A stretch of DNA of 64,000 bases from Kibdelosporangium sp. MJ126-NF4 (GTDB taxonomy: Bacteria; Actinomycetota; Actinomycetes; Mycobacteriales; Pseudonocardiaceae): the NCBI RefSeq assembly GCF_000826545.1, contig NZ_CDME01000010.1:1-64000 (forward strand), read 5' to 3'. The position numbers and the translations under genes are program-made. Positions 1 through 9,100 of the stretch are shown in pieces (position 1 is the first letter of the stretch; each line of letters starts with the position of its first letter). Below the pieces are notes generated by a model, which was given only the letters and a program-made list of their open reading frames with translations, was not told the origin of the DNA and did not search any database.

Positions 1-495
1 GCCGTCGGGGTCGGCCCAGATCAGTTCGCGGCGGATGGCGTGTTTGAACCGGGTCAGGTTCTCGCACGTCCCGCCGTCCAGGACTCGTTTCTCCACCGTG
101 AGTGCCTGGTCCTCGTCCAGGCCGAGGGTGTAGTCGTGCATGGCCTTGGCCCGCATCACATCCACCTCACCCTCCGCCATCGCACCGACCGTGGCAGGAA
201 GCCTCGTCACCAAGGCCTGCGCTTGAGACAGCTGCTTGCCGGTGGTGACCGGGCTCAGACAGAGTTCGATCGCGAGGTCTTCCGCCGCGCCGTCACCCAC
301 TTCGATCCCCGGCCGCTGTGGTGGGTGCAGTTCCGCGAAACGCGCCAAACCCCGGATCAACTCCGCATCAACGACATTCCGTTGCCGGTAGCGGTCGGCG
401 ATGTAGTTGCGGGTTTGTTCGCGGTCCATCTGCGACACCGGAATATCCGGCGGCGCCTGACGTTCATGGAATGCCACAGCGAGCTGTTCGAACAT
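1..495 (-). CDS. HNH endonuclease/DUF222 protein, N-terminal part (cut by window edge)
   Basis: The frame is open on the minus strand from an ATG at 495 to base 1, 165 codons with no stop, so the protein continues outside the window. It begins MFEQLAVAFHERQ and contains the helical segment VTTGKQLSQAQALVTRLP and the stretch AEGEVDVMRAKAM, typical of the DUF222 region that precedes a C-terminal HNH nuclease domain in actinobacteria. Such genes occur in many copies in these genomes; their role is unclear and many may be mobile. The HNH motif itself would lie beyond base 1 and is not visible, so nuclease activity is inferred from the family only. Confidence 0.75.
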   Translation of the reverse strand, partial: MFEQLAVAFHERQAPPDIPVSQMDREQTRNYIADRYRQRNVVDAELIRGLARFAELHPPQRPGIEVGDGAAEDLAIELCLSPVTTGKQLSQAQALVTRLPATVGAMAEGEVDVMRAKAMHDYTLGLDEDQALTVEKRVLDGGTCENLTRFKHAIRRELIWADPDG

Positions 496-938
496 GAGTT
501 CAGTTTACCGAAAAAGCATAGCCATGGCCGTACTCTTTCGGGTGAATCGCCCAAGTAGCGCTGTGGGATGTGGATGGTGAGTCACGCTCCGCTCACCCAT
601 GGGCCACCCGCCGCCGTGCTCGGTTTGAACGGATTACTTCTGATTGCGTTAGCGCTGTTGGTTACGTTGGAGTGCAACTCCCAGCCTCGGCTGACAGTCA
701 CAGCGCTGGTTACCCTGTGTTGGTTGCGTACCAGCCAGTTTACCTTTTCCAGCTGGCTTGACCCCTTGGTTTCTTTTCTCTTCCTTGCTTCTTTTTCTTT
801 CTTCTTCTCGTCAGACTGGTTGAGACTTGGTTGTGTTCGTCCTTAGTGGATTGATCTTGTTTCGGTCCCTGCCGGTTGGGTGGGGGCGGGTGCGGTTAGG
901 GGTGGTGCTTGTGGTTGTTGTGGCGTTGTACTTGGTGG
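496..938. other. Intergenic stretch with pyrimidine-rich, lower-GC tract
   Basis: These 440 bases lie between the divergent HNH and PqqD-like genes. No convincing gene is seen. From about 765 to 815 the plus strand is almost pure C/T, with T-rich runs broken by a few G, and overall GC from about 640 to 860 is clearly below that of the flanks. A 92-codon open frame at 568-846 exists but reads as a hydrophobic, compositionally odd string. Promoters for both flanking genes must lie here, but no clear -35/-10 pair was identified. Confidence 0.5.
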
Positions 939-1205
939 ATGGCGGTCCGGCCGCAACCTTGGGTACATGCCGTGGTGTTCGCCGACGGTCAGTTGGAGCT
1001 GTCTGGGGTTGGTGGGGCTTTGTTCCGATGTGGACCTGTTGGTACCGCTATGTGGATTGCTCTTTGTCAGTTCGACTGGCAGGTTGATGATGCTGCTGCT
1101 GTTCTTGCTGGGGTTTGGCGGCTTGATGTCGCCAACATGCGGGCGGACTTGGAGATCTGGGTTGCTGAACTTTGGGACGCTGGTCTTCTCGGCTATCACG
1201 AGTGA
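939..1205 (+). CDS. Orphan PqqD-like protein (RiPP recognition element fold)
   Basis: This 88-residue protein matches the PqqD/RRE pattern: a beta hairpin start (VVFADGQLELSG), then GALFRCGPVGTAMWIAL, then helices ending MRADLEIWVAEL and WDAGLL, the usual D-x-x-x-x-V-x-x-L-x-x-x-G-L-L finish. PqqD proteins are small wHTH-like domains that bind leader peptides of RiPP precursors and deliver them to a modifying enzyme. No radical SAM enzyme, protease, lasso cyclase or obvious precursor is within reach, so the partner is unknown. I chose the ATG at 939; a TTG ten codons upstream (909) is an alternative. Its stop lies 54 bases from the convergent TetR gene. Confidence 0.6.
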   Translation: MAVRPQPWVHAVVFADGQLELSGVGGALFRCGPVGTAMWIALCQFDWQVDDAAAVLAGVWRLDVANMRADLEIWVAELWDAGLLGYHE

Positions 1206-1258
1206 GGGTGGTGGTGGGTGGTTTCACTTGGTGTGGGGCTGGTAGGGGCCACCAGTTT

Positions 1259-1855
1259 TCACACCGTTGGCAGTGCTTGGGTTGTGCCTGCTACTGCACG
1301 GATCGCGTTGGTGAGGTCGTGGCCGTTGGGGGCTCTGTCTGGGTCCACCAGCCATTGGGCTATTACTCCGAACAGCATCGCCAGTGCGAATGAGCCGGTG
1401 GATCGGACCGATCGTTCGTCGGCTGCTGGGTCGATGAGGCGTAGCAGGGTGGCCAGTGCGCGTCGTGCGCCTTCCTGTGCTGCGGAGAAGTACGGCTGTA
1501 GTTCTGGGGAGTGGTGCAGTTGGGTGAGGACCTCGAACTGGGTTGTCCATAGCGCGCGGTGCTGCTTGAACAGGTCGAGGACGCGGGGCCATGCTGCTTC
1601 GAACCTGTCGAGGGGTGTTGCTGTGGTGGCCATGGCTTCGCCGTCTGCCAGCAGTTGTGCGATGTCTGCTGCCCATTCTTCCGTCGCTTGGACCAGTGCC
1701 GCGTTCATCAACGCTTCCTTGGTGCCGAAGTGGTATCCGATCGAGCCGAGGTTGGTCTTCGACGCCGCCACGATGTCTCGCGCGGTTGTCCGGGCGTATC
1801 CCTTGTCCAGTAGGCACTTTTTCGCACCCGCCAGTAGCTGCTCCCGATGTCCCAT
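1259..1855 (-). CDS. TetR family transcriptional regulator
   Basis: A 198-residue protein from the ATG at 1855. The N-terminal helix-turn-helix is clear (YARTTARDIVAASKTNLGSIGYHFGTKEALM, residues about 20-50), followed by an all-helical ligand/dimer domain of TetR_C type. The frame is open upstream to 2008, but that extension is low in TetR character, so the start before GHREQLL is preferred. It is divergent from the aminotransferase at 2078 with a 222-bp shared promoter region, suggesting that it represses that gene or itself. Third-codon GC is lower here than in most of the window. Confidence 0.85.
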   Translation of the reverse strand: MGHREQLLAGAKKCLLDKGYARTTARDIVAASKTNLGSIGYHFGTKEALMNAALVQATEEWAADIAQLLADGEAMATTATPLDRFEAAWPRVLDLFKQHRALWTTQFEVLTQLHHSPELQPYFSAAQEGARRALATLLRLIDPAADERSVRSTGSFALAMLFGVIAQWLVDPDRAPNGHDLTNAIRAVAGTTQALPTV

Positions 1856-2077
1856 CGCTGTCCCATCCACCGCCGTGCGCCGGACGCGCTCTGTGGACTT
1901 CCGCGCCGTCCGGGATTTTATAAGGGTGGGTGCGGGCTTTGCCAGGGGACAGTGGCCCTGTGCGAACGATTGCTTCGCCAACTGCGGAGGCGTCGCGCTC
2001 GAAATCACGTTCCGGCTGGGTGACTATTCACTCGTCGCACTTTTCCCGTGATCAGGGGATGAGAGGAGCTTTGCAGC

Positions 2078-3334
2078 ATGGCCGACTGGCGGGTCTCGCC
2101 CAGCCTCGCGCTCGATCACATGGCGGCTGGGCGTGTGGAACACGGCGAGTCCATTGTGCACCTTGGGTTCGGCGAGGTGCGGCTGCCCGCGTTCGACCCG
2201 TTGGTCGACCGGTTGATCGCCGGTGCGTGCCGGAACTCCTACGGCCCGGTGGCGGGCAGCCTGGCTTTGCGGGAGGCCGTTGCCGGGTACTTCACCAGGC
2301 GGCGGATGCCGACCGGCGCTGACCAGATCGTGGTTGGTCCCGGTAGCAAACCGTTGCTGTTGGCCCTGAATCTCGTTGTGTCGGGTGACGTGATCGTGCC
2401 GAGGCCCGCCTGGAACACCTATGTTCCGCAGGCGGAGCTCGCGGGCAAGAAGGTCTTCCGGGTGCCGATTCCGGCGCTGGCCGGTGGTGTGCCGGATCCG
2501 GTGGCGTTGCGGGACACCATTATCGCTGCGCGTGCGCTTGGTCGTGAGCCTCGGATCGTCGTTCTCACGTTGCCCGACAACCCGACCGGCACACTGGCGC
2601 CACCCGAGCTGGTTCGGGAGATCTGCGTGATCGCCGAGCAGGAGGACCTGCTTATCGTGTCCGACGAGATCCACCGCGATCTCCTGCATGACCCGGGGAC
2701 GCGGATGGTCGGCCCCGCCGAGTTCGCGCCGACGCGAACCGTTGTCACGTCAGGGCTTTCCAAGAACCTCGCGCTGGGTGGCTGGCGGGTCGGGGTGGCC
2801 AGGTTCCCCGACGGGGTGTGGGGCAGGCGGATCCGTGACGGCGTGATCTCCTTCGCCAGCGAGGTGTGGTCCACAGTGGCCGGGCCGATGCAGCAGGTGG
2901 CCGAGTACGCTTTCGCCGAGCCGCCGGAGATCCGGGCCCGGCTGGCCGACAGTGCCCGGCTGCACGGTTCGGTCGCCCGCGCGGTGCACCGGATCATGGT
3001 CGACGCCGGTGCCGTGTGCCGTCCGCCGACCGGTTCGTTCGCGGTGTATCCGGACTTCTCGCCGGTCGCCGACCGGCTCGCCGCGCGTGGTGTCACGGAT
3101 TCCGCGTCGCTGAGCCGTCATCTGGTGGACGAGCACGGAATCGTCGTCCTCGCCGGACACCTGCTCGGCGACGACCCGGGAGCGCTGCGGTTCAAGGCCG
3201 CGACGGGCATGTTGTACGGCGACACCGCCGAATTGCAGCAGCGGGCGCTCGACGCCGCCGACCCGCTGCGGCTGCCGCACGTGCGGGATGTGCTCACCCG
3301 CGTCGGTGAGGCGTTCGGCAAACTCTGTGGTTGA
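2078..3334 (+). CDS. PLP-dependent aminotransferase, class I/II (fold type I)
   Basis: A 418-residue fold-type I PLP enzyme. Visible landmarks are the YGPVAGSLALREAVAGY substrate/cofactor segment near the N-terminus, LPDNPTGT (Asn that contacts PLP), VSDEIHRDLL (Asp that pairs with the pyridine N), and SGLSKNLALGGWRVG carrying the Schiff-base Lys. These are the hallmarks of the aspartate aminotransferase/MalY-like superfamily. The amino-donor substrate cannot be read from the sequence. The start ATG is preceded by AGAGGAG at about 2061-2067. It is divergent from the TetR gene, which probably controls it. Confidence 0.85.
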   Translation: MADWRVSPSLALDHMAAGRVEHGESIVHLGFGEVRLPAFDPLVDRLIAGACRNSYGPVAGSLALREAVAGYFTRRRMPTGADQIVVGPGSKPLLLALNLVVSGDVIVPRPAWNTYVPQAELAGKKVFRVPIPALAGGVPDPVALRDTIIAARALGREPRIVVLTLPDNPTGTLAPPELVREICVIAEQEDLLIVSDEIHRDLLHDPGTRMVGPAEFAPTRTVVTSGLSKNLALGGWRVGVARFPDGVWGRRIRDGVISFASEVWSTVAGPMQQVAEYAFAEPPEIRARLADSARLHGSVARAVHRIMVDAGAVCRPPTGSFAVYPDFSPVADRLAARGVTDSASLSRHLVDEHGIVVLAGHLLGDDPGALRFKAATGMLYGDTAELQQRALDAADPLRLPHVRDVLTRVGEAFGKLCG

Positions 3335-3476
3335 GAGGGATATGTTCCCGGTTCATTTTCAACGCCGTTTTTCACCCTTGTGTCATGAATGGCCCGCATG
3401 CCTCTTGCCCGTGTCCATGTCCTCGTTATGTTGAGCTTTGCTTCAGGGAGTGGCGCTCATTCGGGAGGCTGAGGCA

Positions 3477-4247
3477 ATGCACGGTTTCAGTTTTGATGTT
3501 GTGTCCGCCGTCATCGCGTATGGAGTGTCCGTACTTGGCTCGGCGTTGGGCTTGCTGTGCACGTCACGGGCTCGGGCAGCCGAGGGTGTGAGTAGGGCGA
3601 GGTGGCTCGGTCTCGCCGCGACATCCATCGGCGGAACCGGGATTTGGGTCATGCACTTCATTGCGATGCTCGGCTCGGAGGTCCACGGAACACCGTTGCG
3701 TTACGACGCGGCGACGACGATATTGAGCATGATTCTCGCGATTCTCGTCGTGGCCGTCGGCCTGTTCACCGTCGGGTTCAAGCCGGGGACGGGATGGCTG
3801 CTGGTCGGTGGCGCGGCGACCGGTGCGGGCGTGGCGATCATGCATTACGTCGGAATGGCCGCGATCGACCTGTACGGCGAGGTGCACTACGACCCGTTCC
3901 TCGTCTTCCTTTCTGTGGTGATCGCCATCGTCGCGGCCACGGCCGCGCTGTGGGCCACGGTGAACATCAAGGCGTTCGGCGCGATCCTCGTGGCTGCCTT
4001 GATCATGGGCATCGCGGTCAACGGGATGCACCACGTCGGTATGGCCGCCGCGGAGGTGATGCCGCACATGACGAACGCCGGGCTGCGCGGGATGAACGGC
4101 CGCGAACTGTTGCTGCCCTTGGTGGTGGGCATCAGCTTCGTGACCGTCATGACGCTCGCGATCGTCACGCTGTCACCGAACGCTCAGGAGATCGCCGAGG
4201 AACGCGCGCTGCAGGCCCGGATCGCCCGGGCCACGGGCTTCCGCTGA
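3477..4247 (+). CDS. MHYT domain integral membrane sensor protein
   Basis: A 256-residue protein with about seven membrane helices and the three MHYT-type motifs, MHFIAM, MHYVGM and MHHVGM, each near the end of a helix. MHYT domains are thought to bind a metal (copper was proposed) and sense a diatomic gas or redox cue. In many bacteria they are fused to GGDEF/EAL domains, but here the domain stands alone with only a short cytosolic tail rich in Ala/Arg. The ATG at 3477 is chosen over an upstream in-frame TTG/ATG because GGGAGG at 3463-3468 sits 8 bases before it. No partner output gene is adjacent. Confidence 0.85.
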   Translation: MHGFSFDVVSAVIAYGVSVLGSALGLLCTSRARAAEGVSRARWLGLAATSIGGTGIWVMHFIAMLGSEVHGTPLRYDAATTILSMILAILVVAVGLFTVGFKPGTGWLLVGGAATGAGVAIMHYVGMAAIDLYGEVHYDPFLVFLSVVIAIVAATAALWATVNIKAFGAILVAALIMGIAVNGMHHVGMAAAEVMPHMTNAGLRGMNGRELLLPLVVGISFVTVMTLAIVTLSPNAQEIAEERALQARIARATGFR

Positions 4248-4322
4248 ATGGAAACCCGGGCTGACTCCCGCCTGTCCACGGGGTAGATGTCTGGCACCGA
4301 GGACAGACGGGAGCAGGCAGCG

Positions 4323-5783
4323 ATGGCGTTTCTCGACGACGAGAAGTGGCGTGGACGGATCTTCACCGGCTCGTGGGTGGCCCCGGCAGGTGGTGACGCC
4401 GCGGTCGTCGAACCCGCGACCGGAGCCGAACTGGGCCGGATCGGGCTGGCCTCGCCCGCCGATGTCGCCGACGCGGCGGCCATCGCGGCGAACGCGCAAC
4501 GAGCGTGGGCGGCGACTCCGTTCCAGCAACGTGCCGCCGTGCTGCGCAAGGCGGCCGACCTGTGGCAGGCGCACGCCGACGAGATCGGCCTGTGGCTGAC
4601 CAGGGAATCCGGCAGCGCCGCGGGCAAGGTCGGCTTCGAACTGCATGTGGCCGAACAGGAATGTCTCGAGGCAGCCGCGCTTCCCGGACGCCCCGGCGGA
4701 AGCGTGCTGCCCAGTGAGGCGCCGCGACTGAGCATGGTCCGGCGGGTGCCCGCCGGTGTGGTCGGCGTGATCGCGCCGTTCAACGCCCCGCTGATCCTGT
4801 CGATCCGTTCAGTGGCACCGGCTTTGGCGCTCGGCAACGCCGTGATCCTCAAGCCGGACCCGCGCACCGCGGTCTGCGGCGGCGTGACGCTGGCGCGTGT
4901 CTTCGAGGAGGCCGGACTGCCGCCCGGTGTCCTGCACGTCCTGCCGGGCGGCAGGGACACGGGTGAGGCGCTGGTCGCCGAGCCGAACGTGCGTGTCATC
5001 TCGTTCACCGGGTCGACGGCCGCGGGCCGCAGCGTCGGCGAGATCGCGGGCCGCCACCTCAAGCGCGCGCACCTGGAACTCGGCGGCAACTCCGCGCTGG
5101 TCGTGGCCCACGACGCCGATCTGCGGCAGGCGGTCGGTGCCGCGGCGTGGGGCTCGTTCTTCCACCAGGGCCAGATCTGCATGACCACCGGACGGCATCT
5201 GGTGCATGAGTCGCTCGTCGACGACTACGTCCGGCTGCTGGCCGAGAAGGCCGACAGTCTCACTGTGGGCGATCCCGCCACCGGGGAGGTCGCACTCGGA
5301 CCGGTGATCGACGCGGGTCAGCGCGACAAGATCCACACACTGGTGACCGACTCGGTGGCGGCGGGCGCGACCCTCGCCGCCGGTGGGTCCTACACGGACT
5401 TGTTCTACCGGCCCACGGTTCTCCTCGACCGGACCGCGAGCACGCGGGCCTACCGCGAGGAGGTCTTCGGGCCGGTCGCGGTCGTCACCCCGTTCGGATC
5501 CGACGACGACGCGGTGAAGCTGGCCATGGACAGTGAATACGGTCTGTCGCTGGGGATTCTGACCGGTGACGTGATGCGCGGGCTGGCGCTCGCCGACCGA
5601 ATCCCGACCGGCATCGTGCACATCAACGACCAGACGGTGAACGACGAGGCGCAGGCGCCGTTCGGCGGCGTCCGCGCGTCCGGCACGGGATCGCGGTTCG
5701 GTGGCGCCGAGGCCAACATCGAGGCGTTCACCGAGACGCGCTGGATGACCGTCAGGGGCGACATTCCCGGTTTTCCGCTGTAG
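4323..5783 (+). CDS. NAD(P)-dependent aldehyde dehydrogenase (benzaldehyde/vanillin-type)
   Basis: A 486-residue aldehyde dehydrogenase. The catalytic Cys is residue 286 in HQGQICMTTGRH and the general-base Glu is residue 252 in LELGGNSALVV. The Rossmann turn FTGSTAAGRSVG and the C-terminal EVFGPVAVVTPF and APFGGVRASGTG segments are all in place. The GQICM context resembles benzaldehyde/salicylaldehyde/vanillin dehydrogenases more than betaine-type enzymes; that substrate guess is inference. The ATG at 4323 follows GGGAG at 4309-4313; an ATG at 4287 would add twelve residues. It is followed at once by a strong hairpin terminator, so it closes its transcript before the PKS operon. Confidence 0.88.
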   Translation: MAFLDDEKWRGRIFTGSWVAPAGGDAAVVEPATGAELGRIGLASPADVADAAAIAANAQRAWAATPFQQRAAVLRKAADLWQAHADEIGLWLTRESGSAAGKVGFELHVAEQECLEAAALPGRPGGSVLPSEAPRLSMVRRVPAGVVGVIAPFNAPLILSIRSVAPALALGNAVILKPDPRTAVCGGVTLARVFEEAGLPPGVLHVLPGGRDTGEALVAEPNVRVISFTGSTAAGRSVGEIAGRHLKRAHLELGGNSALVVAHDADLRQAVGAAAWGSFFHQGQICMTTGRHLVHESLVDDYVRLLAEKADSLTVGDPATGEVALGPVIDAGQRDKIHTLVTDSVAAGATLAAGGSYTDLFYRPTVLLDRTASTRAYREEVFGPVAVVTPFGSDDDAVKLAMDSEYGLSLGILTGDVMRGLALADRIPTGIVHINDQTVNDEAQAPFGGVRASGTGSRFGGAEANIEAFTETRWMTVRGDIPGFPL

Positions 5784-5800
5784 GGGCTGCCGCGACTGTC

Positions 5801-5830
5801 AAGGGGGCTCGGCCATAGCCGGGCCCCCTT
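5801..5830 (+). terminator. Hairpin terminator after the aldehyde dehydrogenase
   Basis: A 13-bp stem (5801-5813 with 5818-5830) closed by a CATA tetraloop, with one G-T wobble pair. The stem is GC-rich and flanked by AA/TT. There is no long T run, which is usual for actinobacterial terminators. It separates the aldehyde dehydrogenase transcript from the PKS operon promoter region. Confidence 0.75.
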
Positions 5831-5887
5831 CATCGTTTCAGAACCGGTGTCGCACTCACCTCTCTTAGTGCGTACTCGTGCGGTTGC

Positions 5888-5905
5888 TGTTGTCAACGGA
5901 CAACA
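5888..5905. promoter_or_regulatory. Candidate operator palindrome upstream of the PKS operon
   Basis: Seven-base inverted arms, TGTTGTC and GACAACA, flank the spacer AACG in the 371-bp region 5784-6154 before the PKS gene. The half-site sequence recurs in part at about 6051-6057 (GTTGTCA). The region is otherwise non-coding and includes the operon promoter, which I could not place exactly. Binding by a regulator is inference; no pathway-specific regulator gene adjoins the cluster. Confidence 0.3.
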
Positions 5906-6154
5906 ATCGGTGGACGCGTCAGAAATTCTCACAAGACTGTGGACGGCGGTCCGGTTTGTTTGTACGGTGATCGACGTGCGACAGTCCGTCACGATGGTGC
6001 CCCATTGTGAGGGACACGCAATGTTGCTGCGAGGTTAACCCGCTGAAACGGTTGTCAATGGTCCGGGAACGTCCCATCGAGGTGACGGCCCGGATGTTCA
6101 CCACTGGTTTCCTTTCACATCCCAATTGCCCTGTAGGTGTGAGGAGGAATCGAC

Positions 6155-9100
6155 ATGAGCGCGCTCTCATATCGTGACTTGGTCATCGGCGTCAGCCCGC
6201 TCGCCGAGCCCAACGCCGCACTCGTCGTCGCTGTGGAGCGTGCCGGCGGTCTCGGTGTGCTCGACCTGGGCCGTGACCGCGTCGCGGCCATGGCCGAACT
6301 GGAGCTCGTGCGGAGAAGGCTGGGGACGCCCTTCGGGGTGCGCCTCGGCCCGGACTGTCCGATCAGGCCGGACGAGCTGCCGGACGAGGTCGACGTAGTC
6401 CTTACGCGCCAGCCTTTTGCTGGTGGTGACCGGAGCGTTCTCGTCGAAGTGACGTCGCTCGCCGAGGCGCACGCCGCGGTCGAGCGCGGCGCGGACGGAC
6501 TGATCGCCCGCGGTTGCGAGTCGGGTGGGCGCGTCGGCGAGCTGACCACGTTCGTATTGCTGCAACGCCTGGTCACCGAGTTCGATGTGCCGATATGGGC
6601 GGCAGGCGGGATCGGCCCGATTACCGCTGCCGCGGCTGTCGCCGGTGGCGCGCGTGGTGTCGTTCTGGACAGCCAGTTCGCGCTTGTCAGCGAAGTCCGT
6701 GATTGCCTCGACGCCGAGTTGGCTGCGGCCGTTGAGCGGACGGACGGGGCCGATACCACGATTGTCGACGGTCGCCGGGTTTTGACACTCCCAGGCGCTG
6801 GTTATCCGGTCGAGATCGGCCAGGACGGTGCTTTGGCGAGCGATTTGTGGCGCTCGTACCGTACGGCCGGTGGTGTTGTACAGGCGATCGGTAAAACTGT
6901 GCGAGCAAATCTGGAATCGGCCGCGCGCAATCCGGCGTTGCGGCCGGGTGGGATTTTCTGCGAGCGCGCAGCCGGACTACGGTACCCGCTCGCGCAAGGC
7001 CCGATGACCCGCGTGAGCGATCAGCCCGCGTTCGCCGAGGCGGTCGCCGCCGCAGGCGGGCTGCCGTTTCTCGCTCTCTCGTTGATGAACGGCGAGCAGA
7101 CCCGGTCGCTGCTGACCCGGACGGCCGCGCTACTCGGCGACCGTCCGTGGGGCATCGGGATTCTCGGGTTCGCCGACCCGGAGCTCAGGCAGGCCCAGTT
7201 GGCCGAGGTGCTCGCGGTGAAACCACGTTATGCCATTGTGGCCGGTGGCAACCCGGCGCAGGCGAAGGCACTGGACGACGCCGGAATCGAAGCGTTCCTG
7301 CACGTCCCGTCACCGGCCCTGCTGCGCAACTTCCTCGACGACGGCGCACGCAGGTTCGTCTTCGAGGGCTGGGAGTGCGGCGGCCACACCGGCCCGCGGT
7401 CCAGTTTCACCCTGTGGGAACAGCAGATCTCGGTCCTGCTCGGCCGCGCGTCGCTCGCGGACGTCAGCGTCCTGTTCGCGGGTGGCATCCACGACGAGCG
7501 GTCGGCCGCGATGGTGTCGGCGATGAGCGCGTCGCTGACCGACCGGGGTGCCGCCGTCGGCGCGTTGATGGGGACCGCCTACCTGTTCACCCGCGAGGCC
7601 GTCGAGCACGGCGCGATCAGTCCGGTGTTCCAGCAGGTCGCGGTCGACTGCGAGGAGACCGCGCTGCTGGAGACCTCACCGGGGCACAGCGTCCGGTGCG
7701 CCCAGTCGTCTTTTGTGGACGTGTTCGAGCAGGCGAGGGCCGAATTGGCCGACGCGCCACGCCAGGAGGCGTGGGAACGGCTGGAGCAACTCAACCTCGG
7801 CAGGCTGCGGATCGCGAGCCGCGCGCTCAAACGCGACGGTGCCGACCTCGTCGCGGTCGGCGCGGACGAGCAGCGCGACACCGGGATGTTCATGATCGGC
7901 CAGGTGGCGACCCTGCGGTCCGGCCTGACCGACATCGCCACCTTGCACGAGCAGGTCACCAGTACCCGTCTGCTGCGCGACCGGAACGCCGAACTGGCGC
8001 GGGAACCGAAACCCGAGGACGTGCGCCCGTTGGACGTCGCCATCGTGGGAATGGCCGCGATGCTGCCCGGCGCGGGTGACGTCGCACAGTTCTGGGCCAA
8101 CGTCGTGTCAGGTGTCGACGCGATCCGCGAGGTCCCGGCCGACCGGTGGAATCCCGACCTGTACGCGGGGGCGACCCCGTCACGCTGGGGTGGTTTCCTC
8201 GACCCGGTCCCGTTCGACCCGCTTGCGTACGGCCTCCCGCCCGCGTCGCTGACCTCGATCGAACCCGCGCAACTGCTCGCACTGGAGGCAGCCGCGCGGG
8301 CGCTGGCCGACGCCGGTTACCGGACCAGGCAGTTCGACCGGGACCGCACCTCGGTGATCTACGGGGCCGAGGCGGGAGCCGACCTGGCCAACGCCTACAC
8401 CGTCCGGTCCGCGCTGCCAGCACTGTTCGGCGGCACACCCGACGGGCTCGACGAGTTCCTGCCGAAGCTGACCGAGGACTCGTTCCCCGGCGTGCTCGGC
8501 AACGTGATCGCCGGGCGGATCGCCAACCGGCTCGACCTCGGCGGCGCGAACTACACAGTGGACGCGGCGTGCGCGTCCAGCCTCGCCGCGCTCGACGTGG
8601 CCTGCAAGGAACTGCGCGCGGGTACCAGTGACATGGTGCTGTGCGGCGCGGTCGACCTGCACAACAGCGCGCACGACTACCTGATGTTCGCCTCCGTGCA
8701 GGCACTGTCGCCCAGTGGCCGTTGCGCCACGTTCGACTCGGCGGCCGACGGCATCGCGCTCGGCGAGGGCGTGGCGTGTGTCGTGCTCAAGCGCTTGGCC
8801 GACGCGGAACGGGACGGCGACCGGATCTACGCGGTGATCAAGGGGATTGGTGCGTCCAGCGACGGCAAGTCGTTGGGCCTGACCGCTCCCCGCGCCGACG
8901 GTCAGCGCCGTGCGCTGCAACGCGCGTACGGTTCCGCTGGCGTGTCCATGAAGGAGGTCGGGCTCGTCGAGGCGCACGGCACCGGCACGGTCGTCGGTGA
9001 CCGGACCGAACTGGCCGCGTTGACCGAGATGTTCACCGAGTCCGGTGCGGACACCGGCAGTTGCGTGATCGGGTCGGTGAAATCCCAGATCGGCCACACC

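Noticed and set aside
568..846. 92-codon hydrophobic frame that might be a RiPP precursor or membrane peptide
   Set aside because: It lies in a pyrimidine-rich stretch, lacks a ribosome site and has no leader/core character. Codon use does not look like that of a gene.
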